Assembly: GCA_910578505.1 (NCBI GenBank)
Contig: CAJTPV010000075.1
Coordinates: 1 to 6,152 of the forward strand
From: an uncultured Oscillospiraceae bacterium
GTDB taxonomy: Bacteria > Bacillota > Clostridia > Oscillospirales > Oscillospiraceae
Length of the DNA stretch: 6,152 bases
Reading direction: 5' to 3'
Position 1 is the stretch's first letter. Every line of letters begins with the position of its first letter. The notes beneath the pieces are model-generated. The model worked only from the letters and a program-made list of their open reading frames with translations, did no database searches and was not told the DNA's origin. Shown here piece after piece: positions 1 through 5,808 of the stretch. Both the position numbers and the translations under genes were made by a program.

Positions 1-37
1 ACTTCTGTTATACCACCCCTGTCAAGCTTTCATCTTA

Positions 38-55
38 TTTTTGATGATTGCTATA
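38..55 (+). repeat. Left copy of an 18-bp perfect inverted match
   Basis: TTTTTGATGATTGCTATA here is the exact reverse complement of 6099-6116. Flanking bases on both sides differ. No function can be assigned; it lies in non-coding DNA upstream of the YdeI-like gene. Confidence 0.6.
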
Positions 56-112
56 AGTATGATACCACAAATTCAGAGGAAAGGAAAGCTGGAAATTTCC
101 GCCTTGAGTTGT

Positions 113-131
113 CCTGCTACTGGTTAGCAGG
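113..131. repeat. Short hairpin in the left intergenic region
   Basis: CCTGCTA (113-119) and TAGCAGG (125-131) form a perfect 7-bp inverted repeat with a 5-base loop. No T-run follows, so it does not look like an intrinsic terminator. It lies upstream of the promoter at 164-192 and could be a protein binding site or a chance dyad. The rest of 1-160 shows no coding sequence that I can support. Confidence 0.4.
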
Positions 132-163
132 TCCCAACGGGGCAAGCGTTCATAAAATACATG

Positions 164-192
164 TTGCATGCCGCTCCTGCCGGTGTTATACT
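164..192 (+). promoter_or_regulatory. SigA-type extended -10 promoter for the YdeI-like gene
   Basis: TTGCAT (164-169) is followed after 17 bases by TATACT (187-192), with the extended -10 TG at 184-185. The -10 matches consensus at five of six bases; the -35 is weak, which the TG element would compensate. Transcription would start near base 199, giving a leader of about 30 bases that carries the GGGGAG ribosome binding site at 217-222. Confidence 0.6.
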
Positions 193-228
193 TTGGCGGT
201 AACAAACAGGAAAAAGGGGGAGCAGGTC

Positions 229-789
229 GTGAGCGATACAATGAAGTTTTCCGACCGGGCAGAATTCAGGACATGGCTCTCTGAGCACTGCCAGTCCAAT
301 ACCGGTGTCTGGCTTTTGTTTGGCAAAGCCGGCGGGCCGAAAACGATCAAAGCTGGGGAAGCGCTGGAGGAAGCCCTTTGTTTTGGATGGATTGACGGAC
401 AGATGCAGAGCATTGATGGGACAATGTACCGGAAATATTTTTCCATGCGCCGGGAGAAAAGCAAGTGGTCGGAGAAAAACAAGGCACTGGTCAAAAGCCT
501 TGAGGAACGCGGACTTATGACCGATTTCGGCAGGAAGAAAATCGAGGAAGCGCAAAAGAACGGTCAGTGGGACGCTCCAAAAGCCCCGGCAATCACAGAG
601 GAACAAATTGCCTGCTTATCAGCACTGCTGGAGGGACATGAGCCGGCCTTCACAAACCTTCAGTCCATGCCTTTATCCGTAAAGAAGACCTACACGCGCG
701 CGTATTTTGACGCAAAGACAGCGGACGGACGGGAAAGGCGGATCGCCTGGATGGTGGACCGGCTTAATAAGAATCTAAAACCCATGTAA
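229..789 (+). CDS. YdeI/OmpD-associated family protein
   Basis: This encodes a 186-residue soluble protein of the YdeI/OmpD-associated family, close to the usual length for the family. Visible hallmarks are an N-terminal block with GVWLLFGK (about 26-33), the GWIDG motif (53-57), RREKSKWSEKN (74-84) and a C-terminal segment ending in DAKTADGRERRI, typical of the OmdA-type domain. Family members have been linked to bacteriocin or peptide protection, but the biochemical role is poorly defined, so I infer no reaction. The GTG at 229 is chosen because GGGGAG (217-222) sits 6 bases before it; the ATG at 241 is the alternative and lies too far from that site. No signal peptide or membrane segment is seen. 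It appears monocistronic, with its own promoter upstream and a terminator 14 bases after the stop. Its GC content looks lower than that of spoIVA and the importer, which may indicate separate acquisition. Confidence 0.85.
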   Translation: MSDTMKFSDRAEFRTWLSEHCQSNTGVWLLFGKAGGPKTIKAGEALEEALCFGWIDGQMQSIDGTMYRKYFSMRREKSKWSEKNKALVKSLEERGLMTDFGRKKIEEAQKNGQWDAPKAPAITEEQIACLSALLEGHEPAFTNLQSMPLSVKKTYTRAYFDAKTADGRERRIAWMVDRLNKNLKPM

Positions 790-803
790 CAGTTATCTGT
801 TTT

Positions 804-847
804 ATACTGTAAAAAACAGGGGCGTTTTGCCCCTGTTTTCACAGTAT
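804..847. terminator. Bidirectional intrinsic terminator between convergent genes
   Basis: The core stem pairs AAAACAGGGGC (813-823) with GCCCCTGTTTT (829-839) around a GTTTT loop. An outer stem ATACTGT/ACAGTAT (804-810 and 841-847) continues it past a small internal loop. The + strand reads into TTTT, and the - strand reads into six Ts (bases 816-811). It can therefore serve both the YdeI-like gene and spoIVA. The spoIVA stop codon (841-839) lies within the structure. Confidence 0.9.
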
Positions 848-2317
848 GATACAGATTAGACCGCCGCTCCCCTCGTTGACGATCCGCTGCAGGGTCTCCT
901 GGAATTTCAGCCGCGCATCCATCGGCATACGGTAGAGCTTCGCCTGCAAATCCTCGTTGACCAGCTCGTGGAAGCTGCGCCCGAAGATGTTGGACTCCCA
1001 GATCTGCGCGGGATCGCCGCTGAATTTCTCCATCAGATAATTGACCATATCCTCGCTCTGCTTCTCGTTGCCCACAATGGGCGACACAGTCGATTCAATA
1101 TCCACCTTGAACATGTGGATGGACGGCGCGCTGGCCTTCAGCTTGATGCCATAGCGTCCTCCCTGCCGCATGACCTCCGGCTCCTCCAGCAGCAGCTCCT
1201 CCATCGTCGGCATAACGATACCGTAGCCTGTCTCATAGACGTTATTCAGCGCATCCGACACCTTATCGAATCTGGACTTGATGCCTGCCAGCTCGGTCAG
1301 CAGCTCCATCAGGTCGCCGTCATCCGCCACCGTAAAGCCGGACTGGCTGCTGAGCGTCTGATAGAACAGCTCCCGCGGCAGCTGCAGCTCTGCCGCCGCC
1401 ACGCCCCGGCCCAGGTCGATGGAGAGCACGCGGCTGAGGGAGATGTTCTCCCGTTCCCCCATCTCTTTAACGACCGGCTCCACTTCCCTGATGTGGCTCA
1501 TGCGGTCCCCGCCCTCGCGGATGACGCCGTAGACCGCCTGCTTGATGGGGTGGCTCATGGGCAGGGCGTCGATCCAGGCCGGCAGGAAAATCCGCATCTC
1601 TCTCAGCGGGAATTCGAAGAGGATGCTTTTAATAATGTATGTAATGGCCTCCTCGTTCAGCTCCAGGCAGTTCACAGGCAGGCACTGCACGCCGAAGCGG
1701 CTCTCCAGGTCACGGCTGATGCTGACCGCCCGGCTGCTGTGGGGCTCCGTGGTGTTGAGCAGGACGACGAAGGGCTTGCCCAGCTCCTGCAGCTCCGTGA
1801 TGACCCGCTCCTCCGCCTCCAGGTAGTCCTCCCTGGGAATGTCGGTGATGGAGCCGTCGGTGGTGATGACGACGCCTACTGTGGAGTGCTCCTCGATGAC
1901 CTTCCGCGTCCCGATTTCGGCGGCCTCCGCCATGGGGATCTCATGGTCCATCCAGGGGGTCATGACCATCCGCGGCGTCCCGTCTTCAAACTGACCCATG
2001 GCCCCCTTGACCATATACCCAACGCTGTCGATGAGCCGCACCGCGAAGGTCACGCCGCCGTCCAGCGTCAGGTCCACCGCCTCCTCCGGGACAAATTTCG
2101 GCTCAGCGGTCATGATGGTCCGCCCGCTGCCGGACTGGGGCAGCTCGTCGATGGCCCGCTCCCTGCGGTAGACGTTGTCGATATTAGGAATCACACAGGT
2201 CTCCATAAAGCGCTTGATAAAGGTGGACTTCCCCGTCCGGACTGGCCCCAGCACGCCTACGAACAGGGACCCGCCGGTCCGGGTCGCAATATCCTGGTAG
2301 AGATCGGTATTCGTCAT
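839..2317 (-). CDS. spoIVA: Stage IV sporulation protein A (spore coat morphogenetic ATPase)
   Basis: SpoIVA is the ATPase that polymerises on the forespore surface and forms the basement layer of the spore coat; in Bacillus subtilis it is anchored by SpoVM. The start chosen gives 492 residues, the same length as the B. subtilis protein. A Walker A motif GPVRTGKST occupies 24-32, placing the lysine at residue 30, the position known to be required for ATP binding in B. subtilis. LIDSVGY follows, with its aspartate at residue 97. The remainder is the long middle and C-terminal region typical of the family, ending in the hydrophobic tail GGLICIIL. The ATG at 2317 is preceded by GGGAGG with 5 bases of spacing; an in-frame upstream extension to 2389 lacks such a site. 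Expression in the mother cell under SigE is expected from the family, but I could not find a convincing SigE promoter. The presence of this gene implies an endospore former. Confidence 0.97.
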   Translation of the reverse strand: MTNTDLYQDIATRTGGSLFVGVLGPVRTGKSTFIKRFMETCVIPNIDNVYRRERAIDELPQSGSGRTIMTAEPKFVPEEAVDLTLDGGVTFAVRLIDSVGYMVKGAMGQFEDGTPRMVMTPWMDHEIPMAEAAEIGTRKVIEEHSTVGVVITTDGSITDIPREDYLEAEERVITELQELGKPFVVLLNTTEPHSSRAVSISRDLESRFGVQCLPVNCLELNEEAITYIIKSILFEFPLREMRIFLPAWIDALPMSHPIKQAVYGVIREGGDRMSHIREVEPVVKEMGERENISLSRVLSIDLGRGVAAAELQLPRELFYQTLSSQSGFTVADDGDLMELLTELAGIKSRFDKVSDALNNVYETGYGIVMPTMEELLLEEPEVMRQGGRYGIKLKASAPSIHMFKVDIESTVSPIVGNEKQSEDMVNYLMEKFSGDPAQIWESNIFGRSFHELVNEDLQAKLYRMPMDARLKFQETLQRIVNEGSGGLICIIL

Positions 2318-2461
2318 AGTAACCTCCCATACGCATTCTGCGCGTAATTTTTGATATGATCCATGTATCCCCGGCTGTCGGGCGACCATTTGGAATTTCC
2401 TGCGGCGGTGGGCAGCGCTGTAGCCGTACGTCTGAGACTACTCTATGAATGCATGGGAAAA

Positions 2462-2489
2462 ATTATGCCCCTCCTCCCCCATTGGACAA
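2462..2489 (-). promoter_or_regulatory. Possible SigA-like promoter reading towards spoIVA
   Basis: On the - strand TTGTCC (2489-2484) is followed after 16 bases by CATAAT (2467-2462). The hexamers match consensus at four and five of six positions. The start point would be about 140 bases before the spoIVA ATG. A SigE promoter would be expected for spoIVA, so this may be a chance match. Confidence 0.25.
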
Positions 2490-2540
2490 TCTATACAAAG
2501 CGCCGGGAAGCCTCCAGGCGCTTCTTGGCAGAAATGTTTC

Positions 2541-2569
2541 TTTACAAAGTTACTTTAGTGTGGTAAATT
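2541..2569 (+). promoter_or_regulatory. SigA-type promoter of the amino acid importer operon
   Basis: TTTACA (2541-2546) and TAAATT (2564-2569) are separated by 17 bases, with an extended -10 TGG at 2561-2563. The expected start near 2576 leaves a leader of about 39 bases containing AAGGAGG (2599-2605). The hairpin at 2498-2523 lies just upstream and could be a regulatory site. Confidence 0.6.
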
Positions 2570-2614
2570 GTTAGCGTATTAAACCGGCATATGTGCCAAG
2601 GAGGATCATTTAAA

Positions 2615-3505
2615 ATGAAAGTAAATAAGTTTCTTGCGCTTGTGTTGGCGCTGGCGATGGTGCTGGCCCTGGCCGCCTGCGGCGGCAGTGGAAACAACGG
2701 CGGCAGCGGTTCCAACGGCAGCGCCCCCAGCAATGCGGGAGATACCGGCAATACCGGCAGTGATGACGCCGCCGGTGATGATGCCAGCGCCGCCGGGGAC
2801 AGCGACACCGCGTACATCAAGGAAAAAGGCACCCTGATTATCGGCATCACCGATTTCGAACCCATGGATTACAAGGATGAGAGCGGCCAGTGGATCGGCT
2901 TTGACGCGGACATGGCCAAGTCCTTTGCCAAGAGCCTGGGCGTGGAAGCGGAGTTCCTGGAGATCAACTGGGACAACAAGGTGATGGAGCTGGAGACCAA
3001 GGGCATTGACGCGGTCTGGAACGGCATGACCCTCACACAGGATGTCAAAACCCTCATGGAGACCAGCGAGCCCTACTGCAAGAATGCCCAGGTAGTGGTC
3101 ATCAGCGCGGACAAGGCGGCTGATTACCAGACGGCGGACAGCATCAGTGGTCTGAGCTTCGTGGTAGAGAACGGCTCCGCCGGTGCCGAGGCTCTGGACG
3201 CGCTGGGCATCAGCTACATCGCGGCCGATACCCAGGCCAAGGCTCTGATGGAGGTTGCCGCCGGCAGCTGCGATGCCTGCGTAATCGACCTGCTGATGGC
3301 AGGCGCGATGATTGGCGAGGGCACCAGCTATCCGGACCTGGCCACCGCCGTGGAGCTCAACAGCGAGGAGTACGGCGTAGGCTTCCGCAAGGGCAGTGAT
3401 CTGGCGGATGCTTTCAACAGCTTCTGGAAGTCCGCGTATGAGTCCGGTTCGGTGATGGAGACCGCCGCCACCTATGGCGTTGCCCGGAATATTATCGAAA
3501 AGTAA
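2615..3505 (+). CDS. Lipoprotein substrate-binding protein of a polar amino acid ABC importer (SBP_bac_3 family)
   Basis: This 296-residue protein is the extracellular ligand-capturing subunit of the importer encoded by it and the next two genes. A lipoprotein signal peptide runs from residue 1 to 21, with lipobox LAAC and the acylated cysteine at 22. Residues 23-66 are a low-complexity Gly/Ser/Asn/Asp linker, and the family 3 solute-binding domain fills about 67-296. The family signature appears as GFDADMA (95-101), with GMTLT (137-141), a likely ligand-contacting Asp at 225 and EEYGVGFRKG (251-260). In many amino acid binders the segment after GMTLT carries an arginine that holds the ligand carboxylate; here it reads TQDVK, with no arginine, so the ligand is uncertain. 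The ATG at 2615 follows AAGGAGG by 9 bases and begins the signal peptide directly; an in-frame ATG at 2591 would place extra residues before it. A 73-base gap with a strong hairpin separates it from the permease gene. Confidence 0.93.
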   Translation: MKVNKFLALVLALAMVLALAACGGSGNNGGSGSNGSAPSNAGDTGNTGSDDAAGDDASAAGDSDTAYIKEKGTLIIGITDFEPMDYKDESGQWIGFDADMAKSFAKSLGVEAEFLEINWDNKVMELETKGIDAVWNGMTLTQDVKTLMETSEPYCKNAQVVVISADKAADYQTADSISGLSFVVENGSAGAEALDALGISYIAADTQAKALMEVAAGSCDACVIDLLMAGAMIGEGTSYPDLATAVELNSEEYGVGFRKGSDLADAFNSFWKSAYESGSVMETAATYGVARNIIEK

Positions 3506-3517
3506 GAAAGAACATAC

Positions 3518-3554
3518 CGGGAAGGCAGAGAGGCTATCCCCCTCTGCCTTCCCG
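3518..3554 (+). promoter_or_regulatory. Intercistronic stem-loop between binding protein and permease genes
   Basis: A perfect 13-bp stem pairs CGGGAAGGCAGAG (3518-3530) with CTCTGCCTTCCCG (3542-3554) around an 11-base loop. No T-run follows, so full termination is unlikely. Hairpins at this place in importer operons usually protect the upstream message or reduce downstream expression, giving more binding protein than permease. That role is inferred here. Confidence 0.75.
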
Positions 3555-3578
3555 AACCGTCTATGGGAGAGAGAAAAA

Positions 3579-4223
3579 ATGAATTCATTTCTGGCAGTTA
3601 CCATGACCCTGGCGGGGGGCCTGCTGACCACTGGAAAGCTGGCCGCATTGACCCTGCTGTTTGCCCTGCCCCTGGGCCTGCTGATCTGCTTTGGCTCCAT
3701 GAGCCGTTTTTCCCCGCTGCGCTGGCTGGTCAAGACGTTTGTCTGGATTGTCCGAGGTTCCCCGCTGATGCTGCAGATTATGATCGTCTACTACGGTCCC
3801 GGACTGCTCTTCGACCTTCCCCTTCTCCCCCGTTTTACAGCCGCACTGGTGACATTTGCCATCAATTACGCCTGCTACTTTTCGGAGATCTACCGCGGCG
3901 GCATACAGTCTATTCCAAGGGGACAGTACGAGGCCGGACAGGTGCTGGGCATGACCCGCAGCCAGATCTTTTTTAAGATCACTCTGCTCCAGCTCGTCAA
4001 GCGCATCGTGCCGCCTATGGGCAACGAGTTTATTACATTGGTAAAAGATACGGCCCTGGTCCGTGTTATCCTGGTTTATGAGATAATTTGGATGGGAGAA
4101 TCGTACATCAAAAAGGGCATGATATGGCCCCTGTTCTATACCGCCGTGTTTTATCTCGCCGCCAACGGCCTGCTGACCCTGCTGTTGAACTGGTTTGAGA
4201 AAAAGCTGTCCTACTTCAAATAA
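3579..4223 (+). CDS. Polar amino acid ABC transporter permease (HisM/GlnP-type)
   Basis: This 214-residue inner-membrane protein is the channel subunit of the importer. Hydrophobic segments are visible at about 15-39, 50-72, 86-105 and 181-205, with a further segment near 158-172. RGSPLMLQ (59-66) matches the conserved RGTPLLVQ-type motif. The cytoplasmic EAA loop, which docks on the ATPase, is present as EAGQVLGMT (118-126) followed by the expected hydrophobic stretch, and KDTAL (156-160) matches the usual KDTSL. Length fits the family. The ATG at 3579 is preceded by GGGAG (3565-3569) at a 9-base spacing and begins at the expected N-terminus; in-frame codons further upstream would translate through the intercistronic hairpin. 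Only one permease gene is present, so a homodimeric channel is likely. The ATPase gene begins 15 bases after its stop. Confidence 0.93.
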   Translation: MNSFLAVTMTLAGGLLTTGKLAALTLLFALPLGLLICFGSMSRFSPLRWLVKTFVWIVRGSPLMLQIMIVYYGPGLLFDLPLLPRFTAALVTFAINYACYFSEIYRGGIQSIPRGQYEAGQVLGMTRSQIFFKITLLQLVKRIVPPMGNEFITLVKDTALVRVILVYEIIWMGESYIKKGMIWPLFYTAVFYLAANGLLTLLLNWFEKKLSYFK

Positions 4224-4238
4224 TGGGAGGTACTGGAA

Positions 4239-5024
4239 ATGTCGATTTTGGAAGTCAGAAACATTGAAAAACACTTTGGCGACACGGAGGTCCTCAAGGA
4301 CATCAGCTTTTCACTGGAGAAAGGCCAGTCCCTGGCCATCATCGGGTCCTCCGGCAGCGGTAAGACCACCCTGCTGCGGTGTCTGAATTTCCTGGAGCGT
4401 CCGGATCATGGCAGCATTTCTGTCCAGGGGAACGTGCTCTTTGACGCCTCGGACGCCTCCACCCAGAGCGAGGAACAGATCCGCCGCAAGCGGCTGCATT
4501 TCGGGCTGGTGTTCCAAAACTTCAACCTCTTCCCCCAGTATACCGCGCTGGAGAACGTCATGCTGGCGGGAACGCTGCTGGCCAAGGAGCGTCCCGACTA
4601 CAAGACACGCAAAAAAGAGATTCTGGACCCCATCCGGACGGGGGCGGTGGACCTGCTGGCCCAGGTAGGGCTGCAGACACGGATGGACAACTATCCCCAC
4701 CAGCTCTCCGGCGGACAGCAGCAGCGGGTTGCCATTGCCAGAGCCCTGGCGCTGGAGCCGGATATCCTGTGCTTTGACGAGCCCACCTCCGCTCTGGACC
4801 CGGAGCTGACCGGCGAGGTGCTGAAGGTGATCCGCTCCCTGGCGGAGCGGGAGACAACGATGATCATTGTGACCCATGAGATGGATTTTGCCAGGGATGT
4901 GGCGGACCAGATTATCTTTATGGATGACGGCTTTATTGTGGAGCAGGGTCCGCCGGAGCAGGTCATTGGAAATCCCCGGGAGGAGCGTACGCGGCAGTTT
5001 CTTAACCATTTCTCAAAGGAGTGA
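4239..5024 (+). CDS. Polar amino acid ABC transporter ATP-binding protein (GlnQ/HisP-type)
   Basis: This 261-residue cytoplasmic ATPase energises the importer. All motifs are intact: Walker A GSSGSGKTT (36-44), Q-loop glutamine at 93 in VFQNFNLFP, signature LSGGQ (156-160), Walker B ILCFDE (176-181) followed by the D-loop SALD (184-187), and the H-loop histidine at 213 in VTHEMDF. It is somewhat longer than the usual length of about 240-250 residues; the extra residues appear to lie in the charged helical segment around 112-134. GGGAGG (4225-4230) sits 8 bases before the ATG. It is the last gene of the operon: binding protein, permease, ATPase. No convincing terminator follows it, and the tRNA-Leu promoter begins only 28 bases after the stop, so some read-through into the tRNA is possible. 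Confidence 0.95.
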   Translation: MSILEVRNIEKHFGDTEVLKDISFSLEKGQSLAIIGSSGSGKTTLLRCLNFLERPDHGSISVQGNVLFDASDASTQSEEQIRRKRLHFGLVFQNFNLFPQYTALENVMLAGTLLAKERPDYKTRKKEILDPIRTGAVDLLAQVGLQTRMDNYPHQLSGGQQQRVAIARALALEPDILCFDEPTSALDPELTGEVLKVIRSLAERETTMIIVTHEMDFARDVADQIIFMDDGFIVEQGPPEQVIGNPREERTRQFLNHFSKE

Positions 5025-5052
5025 ACGCCTGCCTGCGGCATGAAATTTAGTC

Positions 5053-5080
5053 TTTACAAATCTGTTTGGTATGCTATAAT
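5053..5080 (+). promoter_or_regulatory. Promoter of the tRNA-Leu gene
   Basis: TTTACA (5053-5058) and a perfect TATAAT (5075-5080) are separated by 16 bases, with extended -10 TGC at 5072-5074. The start would be near 5087, about 9 bases before the mature tRNA. This is a strong housekeeping promoter, as expected for a tRNA. Confidence 0.8.
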
Positions 5081-5095
5081 AGAACCGTTCCGTCC

Positions 5096-5180
5096 GCGGG
5101 TATGATGGAATTGGTAGACATGCGAGATTTAGGTTCTCGTGGCAGCCGCCGTTGGGGTTCGAGTCCCCATACCCGCACCA
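5096..5180 (+). tRNA. tRNA-Leu (anticodon UAG)
   Basis: The 85-base gene has a perfect 7-bp acceptor stem, GCGGGTA (5096-5102) with TACCCGC (5170-5176), then discriminator A and an encoded CCA (5178-5180). The anticodon stem CGAGA/TCTCG encloses TTTAGGT, placing TAG at 5130-5132. A long variable arm and a T-arm TGGGG-TTCGAGT-CCCCA are present, as in class II leucine tRNAs. It reads CUN leucine codons. It lies at the left edge of what looks like a mobile element, and tRNA genes are common integration landmarks. Confidence 0.97.
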
Positions 5181-5188
5181 TTTCTGAT

Positions 5189-5225
5189 AATCCCGGGGCC
5201 GCAAGGGTTCCGGGATTTTTTCTTT
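5189..5225 (+). terminator. Intrinsic terminator of tRNA-Leu
   Basis: AATCCCGG (5189-5196) pairs with CCGGGATT (5210-5217), and the stem extends inward by two G-U and two C-G pairs to a 5-base loop. A T-run (5216-5221, then CTTT) follows. It starts 9 bases after the tRNA CCA. Composition becomes more AT-rich to the right of this point. Confidence 0.92.
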
Positions 5226-5316
5226 ATTTTGCAAGGGTTTTATCCCTCTTAATAATCCCATATCCGATTACTGAACATCGGAAAAACCGTGTGCGAAATC
5301 GCATGCACAGACTATT

Positions 5317-5337
5317 TTTACACATGCATTTACACAT
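5317..5337. repeat. Tandem 9-bp direct repeats TTTACACAT
   Basis: TTTACACAT occurs at 5317-5325 and again at 5329-5337, separated by GCA, so the copies are 12 bases apart. Short direct repeats like these near an element end resemble the arm-type sites bound by tyrosine integrases or excisionases. That reading is inference, since no integrase gene is in the window. Confidence 0.5.
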
Positions 5338-5338
5338 A

Positions 5339-5369
5339 AGGAAGCCGGGGAATTACTCCTCGGCTTCCT
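5339..5369. terminator. Stem-loop over the 3' end of the small regulator gene
   Basis: AGGAAGCCGGGG (5339-5350) pairs with CCTCGGCTTCCT (5358-5369): 12 bp with one G-U, around a 7-base loop. The stop codon of the - strand gene (5355-5353) lies in the loop. The + strand runs into CTTTT, while the - strand side has only TTATG. It may end leftward transcripts weakly, or block rightward read-through from the tRNA side. Confidence 0.5.
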
Positions 5370-5598
5370 CTTTTGTGTCTGTGCCGTCTTCTGTCGCCCT
5401 ATAGGCGGCGTTGTCACGCTCCATAGCCTCTTGTATCGCCCGGTTGATAAAGCCGTTGAGAGATTCACCCCTGACCTCGGCGTGAGCCTTGATAATTTCC
5501 TTTTGCCCCTTTTTTACTTGCAAACGTACATCATCATATACTTTTCGTGCATAGTCATTTTTTATCTGTGCGGTTGTCTTCGTTTTTGGGCGTGCCAA
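5353..5598 (-). CDS. Small ribbon-helix-helix-like (Arc/CopG-type) DNA-binding protein, probable autorepressor
   Basis: This encodes an 81-residue protein starting MARPKTKTTAQIKNDYARK. The order of elements suits a ribbon-helix-helix protein: a basic N-terminal segment, DDVRLQVKKGQKE as the likely beta strand and turn, a helix around IIKAHAEVRG, then ESLNGFINRAIQEAMERD as the second helix. The last part closely resembles the SLNGFINRAI-type ending of Arc/CopG proteins common in clostridial mobile elements. The acidic tail is likely unstructured. The TTG at 5598 is chosen because GGAGG sits 8 bases before it; longer in-frame starts would run back through the promoter and operator palindromes. 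Three ATGTACATGTA palindromes lie over its promoters, strongly suggesting self-regulation. Whether it is a stand-alone repressor, an antitoxin or a relaxosome accessory protein cannot be told from the sequence; no toxin gene is adjacent. Confidence 0.75.
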   Translation of the reverse strand: MARPKTKTTAQIKNDYARKVYDDVRLQVKKGQKEIIKAHAEVRGESLNGFINRAIQEAMERDNAAYRATEDGTDTKEEAEE

Positions 5599-5619
5599 GA
5601 CTATCACCTCCCCCATCAA

Positions 5620-5648
5620 ATTATACAGCATTTTAATATCCATGTACA
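5620..5648 (-). promoter_or_regulatory. Proximal promoter of the small regulator
   Basis: On the - strand TGTACA (5648-5643) is followed after 17 bases by a perfect TATAAT (5625-5620). The -35 hexamer is half of the first palindromic operator. The start would lie about 7 bases downstream, giving a very short leader with the GGAGG almost at its 5' end. Confidence 0.55.
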
Positions 5649-5654
5649 TGTACA
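5642..5654. promoter_or_regulatory. Operator 1, ATGTACATGTA palindrome
   Basis: TGTACATGTACA (5643-5654) is a perfect 12-bp palindrome containing the shared 11-base unit ATGTACATGTA (5642-5652). It overlaps the -35 of the proximal regulator promoter, so binding there would block transcription. Confidence 0.65.
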
Positions 5655-5666
5655 AGATATACAATC

Positions 5667-5696
5667 AATGTACATGTATTTTGTCTGTTCTGTCAA
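5667..5696 (-). promoter_or_regulatory. Possible distal promoter of the small regulator
   Basis: On the - strand a perfect TTGACA (5696-5691) is followed after 18 bases by TACATT (5672-5667), four of six to consensus. Its -10 overlaps operator 2. It could act with or instead of the proximal promoter. Confidence 0.4.
5668..5678. promoter_or_regulatory. Operator 2, ATGTACATGTA repeat
   Basis: This is the second exact copy of ATGTACATGTA, starting 26 bases after copy 1. The inner TACATGTA is palindromic, but the flanks are not, so it is the least symmetrical of the three. It overlaps the -10 of the possible distal promoter. Confidence 0.6.
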
Positions 5697-5701
5697 TCGA
5701 A

Positions 5702-5717
5702 ATACATGTACATGTAT
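5702..5717. promoter_or_regulatory. Operator 3, 16-bp perfect palindrome
   Basis: ATACATGTACATGTAT is a perfect 16-bp palindrome holding the third copy of ATGTACATGTA (5706-5716), starting 38 bases after copy 2. It adjoins TATAGT and TATTAT (5715-5725), which could be a -10 for rightward transcription into the mini-ORFs. No good -35 partner is visible for that promoter. Confidence 0.65.
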
Positions 5718-5808
5718 AGTATTATATCATTGTCAGTAGGGCAAAGCCCAAACGACAAAACCGCCGCCCTGGTGGTCGAGACCGGGACGGCAGAAGGGAG
5801 GCAAGGCC

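Larger units (their letters stand above)
2318..2614. other. Divergent intergenic control region between spoIVA and the importer operon
   Basis: About 300 bases without a supportable gene. It holds the spoIVA ribosome binding site (GGGAGG just left of 2330), a possible leftward SigA-like promoter (2489-2462), a 7-bp hairpin AAGCGCC/GGCGCTT (2498-2504 and 2517-2523, 12-base loop, no T-run) and the rightward importer promoter (2541-2569). I see no riboswitch or T-box leader. Confidence 0.6.

Noticed and set aside
1..25. TTGACA on the - strand at 25-20, possible promoter for a leftward gene
   Set aside because: The matching -10 would lie beyond the left edge, and the TATAAC inside the window is only 7 bases away, so it cannot be assessed.
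968..2347. Long open frame on the + strand opposite spoIVA
   Set aside because: It is an antisense shadow of a GC-rich, strongly conserved gene. Its product is rich in His, Arg, Gln and Leu, matches no recognised family and has no suitable ribosome site.
2318..2420. Search for a SigE promoter upstream of spoIVA
   Set aside because: CATATCAA and GATACATG on the - strand resemble the -10, but neither has an acceptable -35 at 13-16 bases, so no site is called.
2606..3733. Long open frame on the - strand opposite the binding protein and permease genes
   Set aside because: It runs across two well-supported + strand genes and the intercistronic hairpin, has low-complexity Gly/Ala/His stretches and no family features.
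5266..5308. Small dyads CCGAT/ATCGG and TGCG-AAAT-CGCA
   Set aside because: Stems of 4-5 bp are common by chance and no associated signal supports them.
5642..5717. Repeats considered as a CRISPR-like array
   Set aside because: The repeat unit is only 11 bases, spacing is irregular (26 and 38), and the copies overlap promoter hexamers, so operators explain them better.
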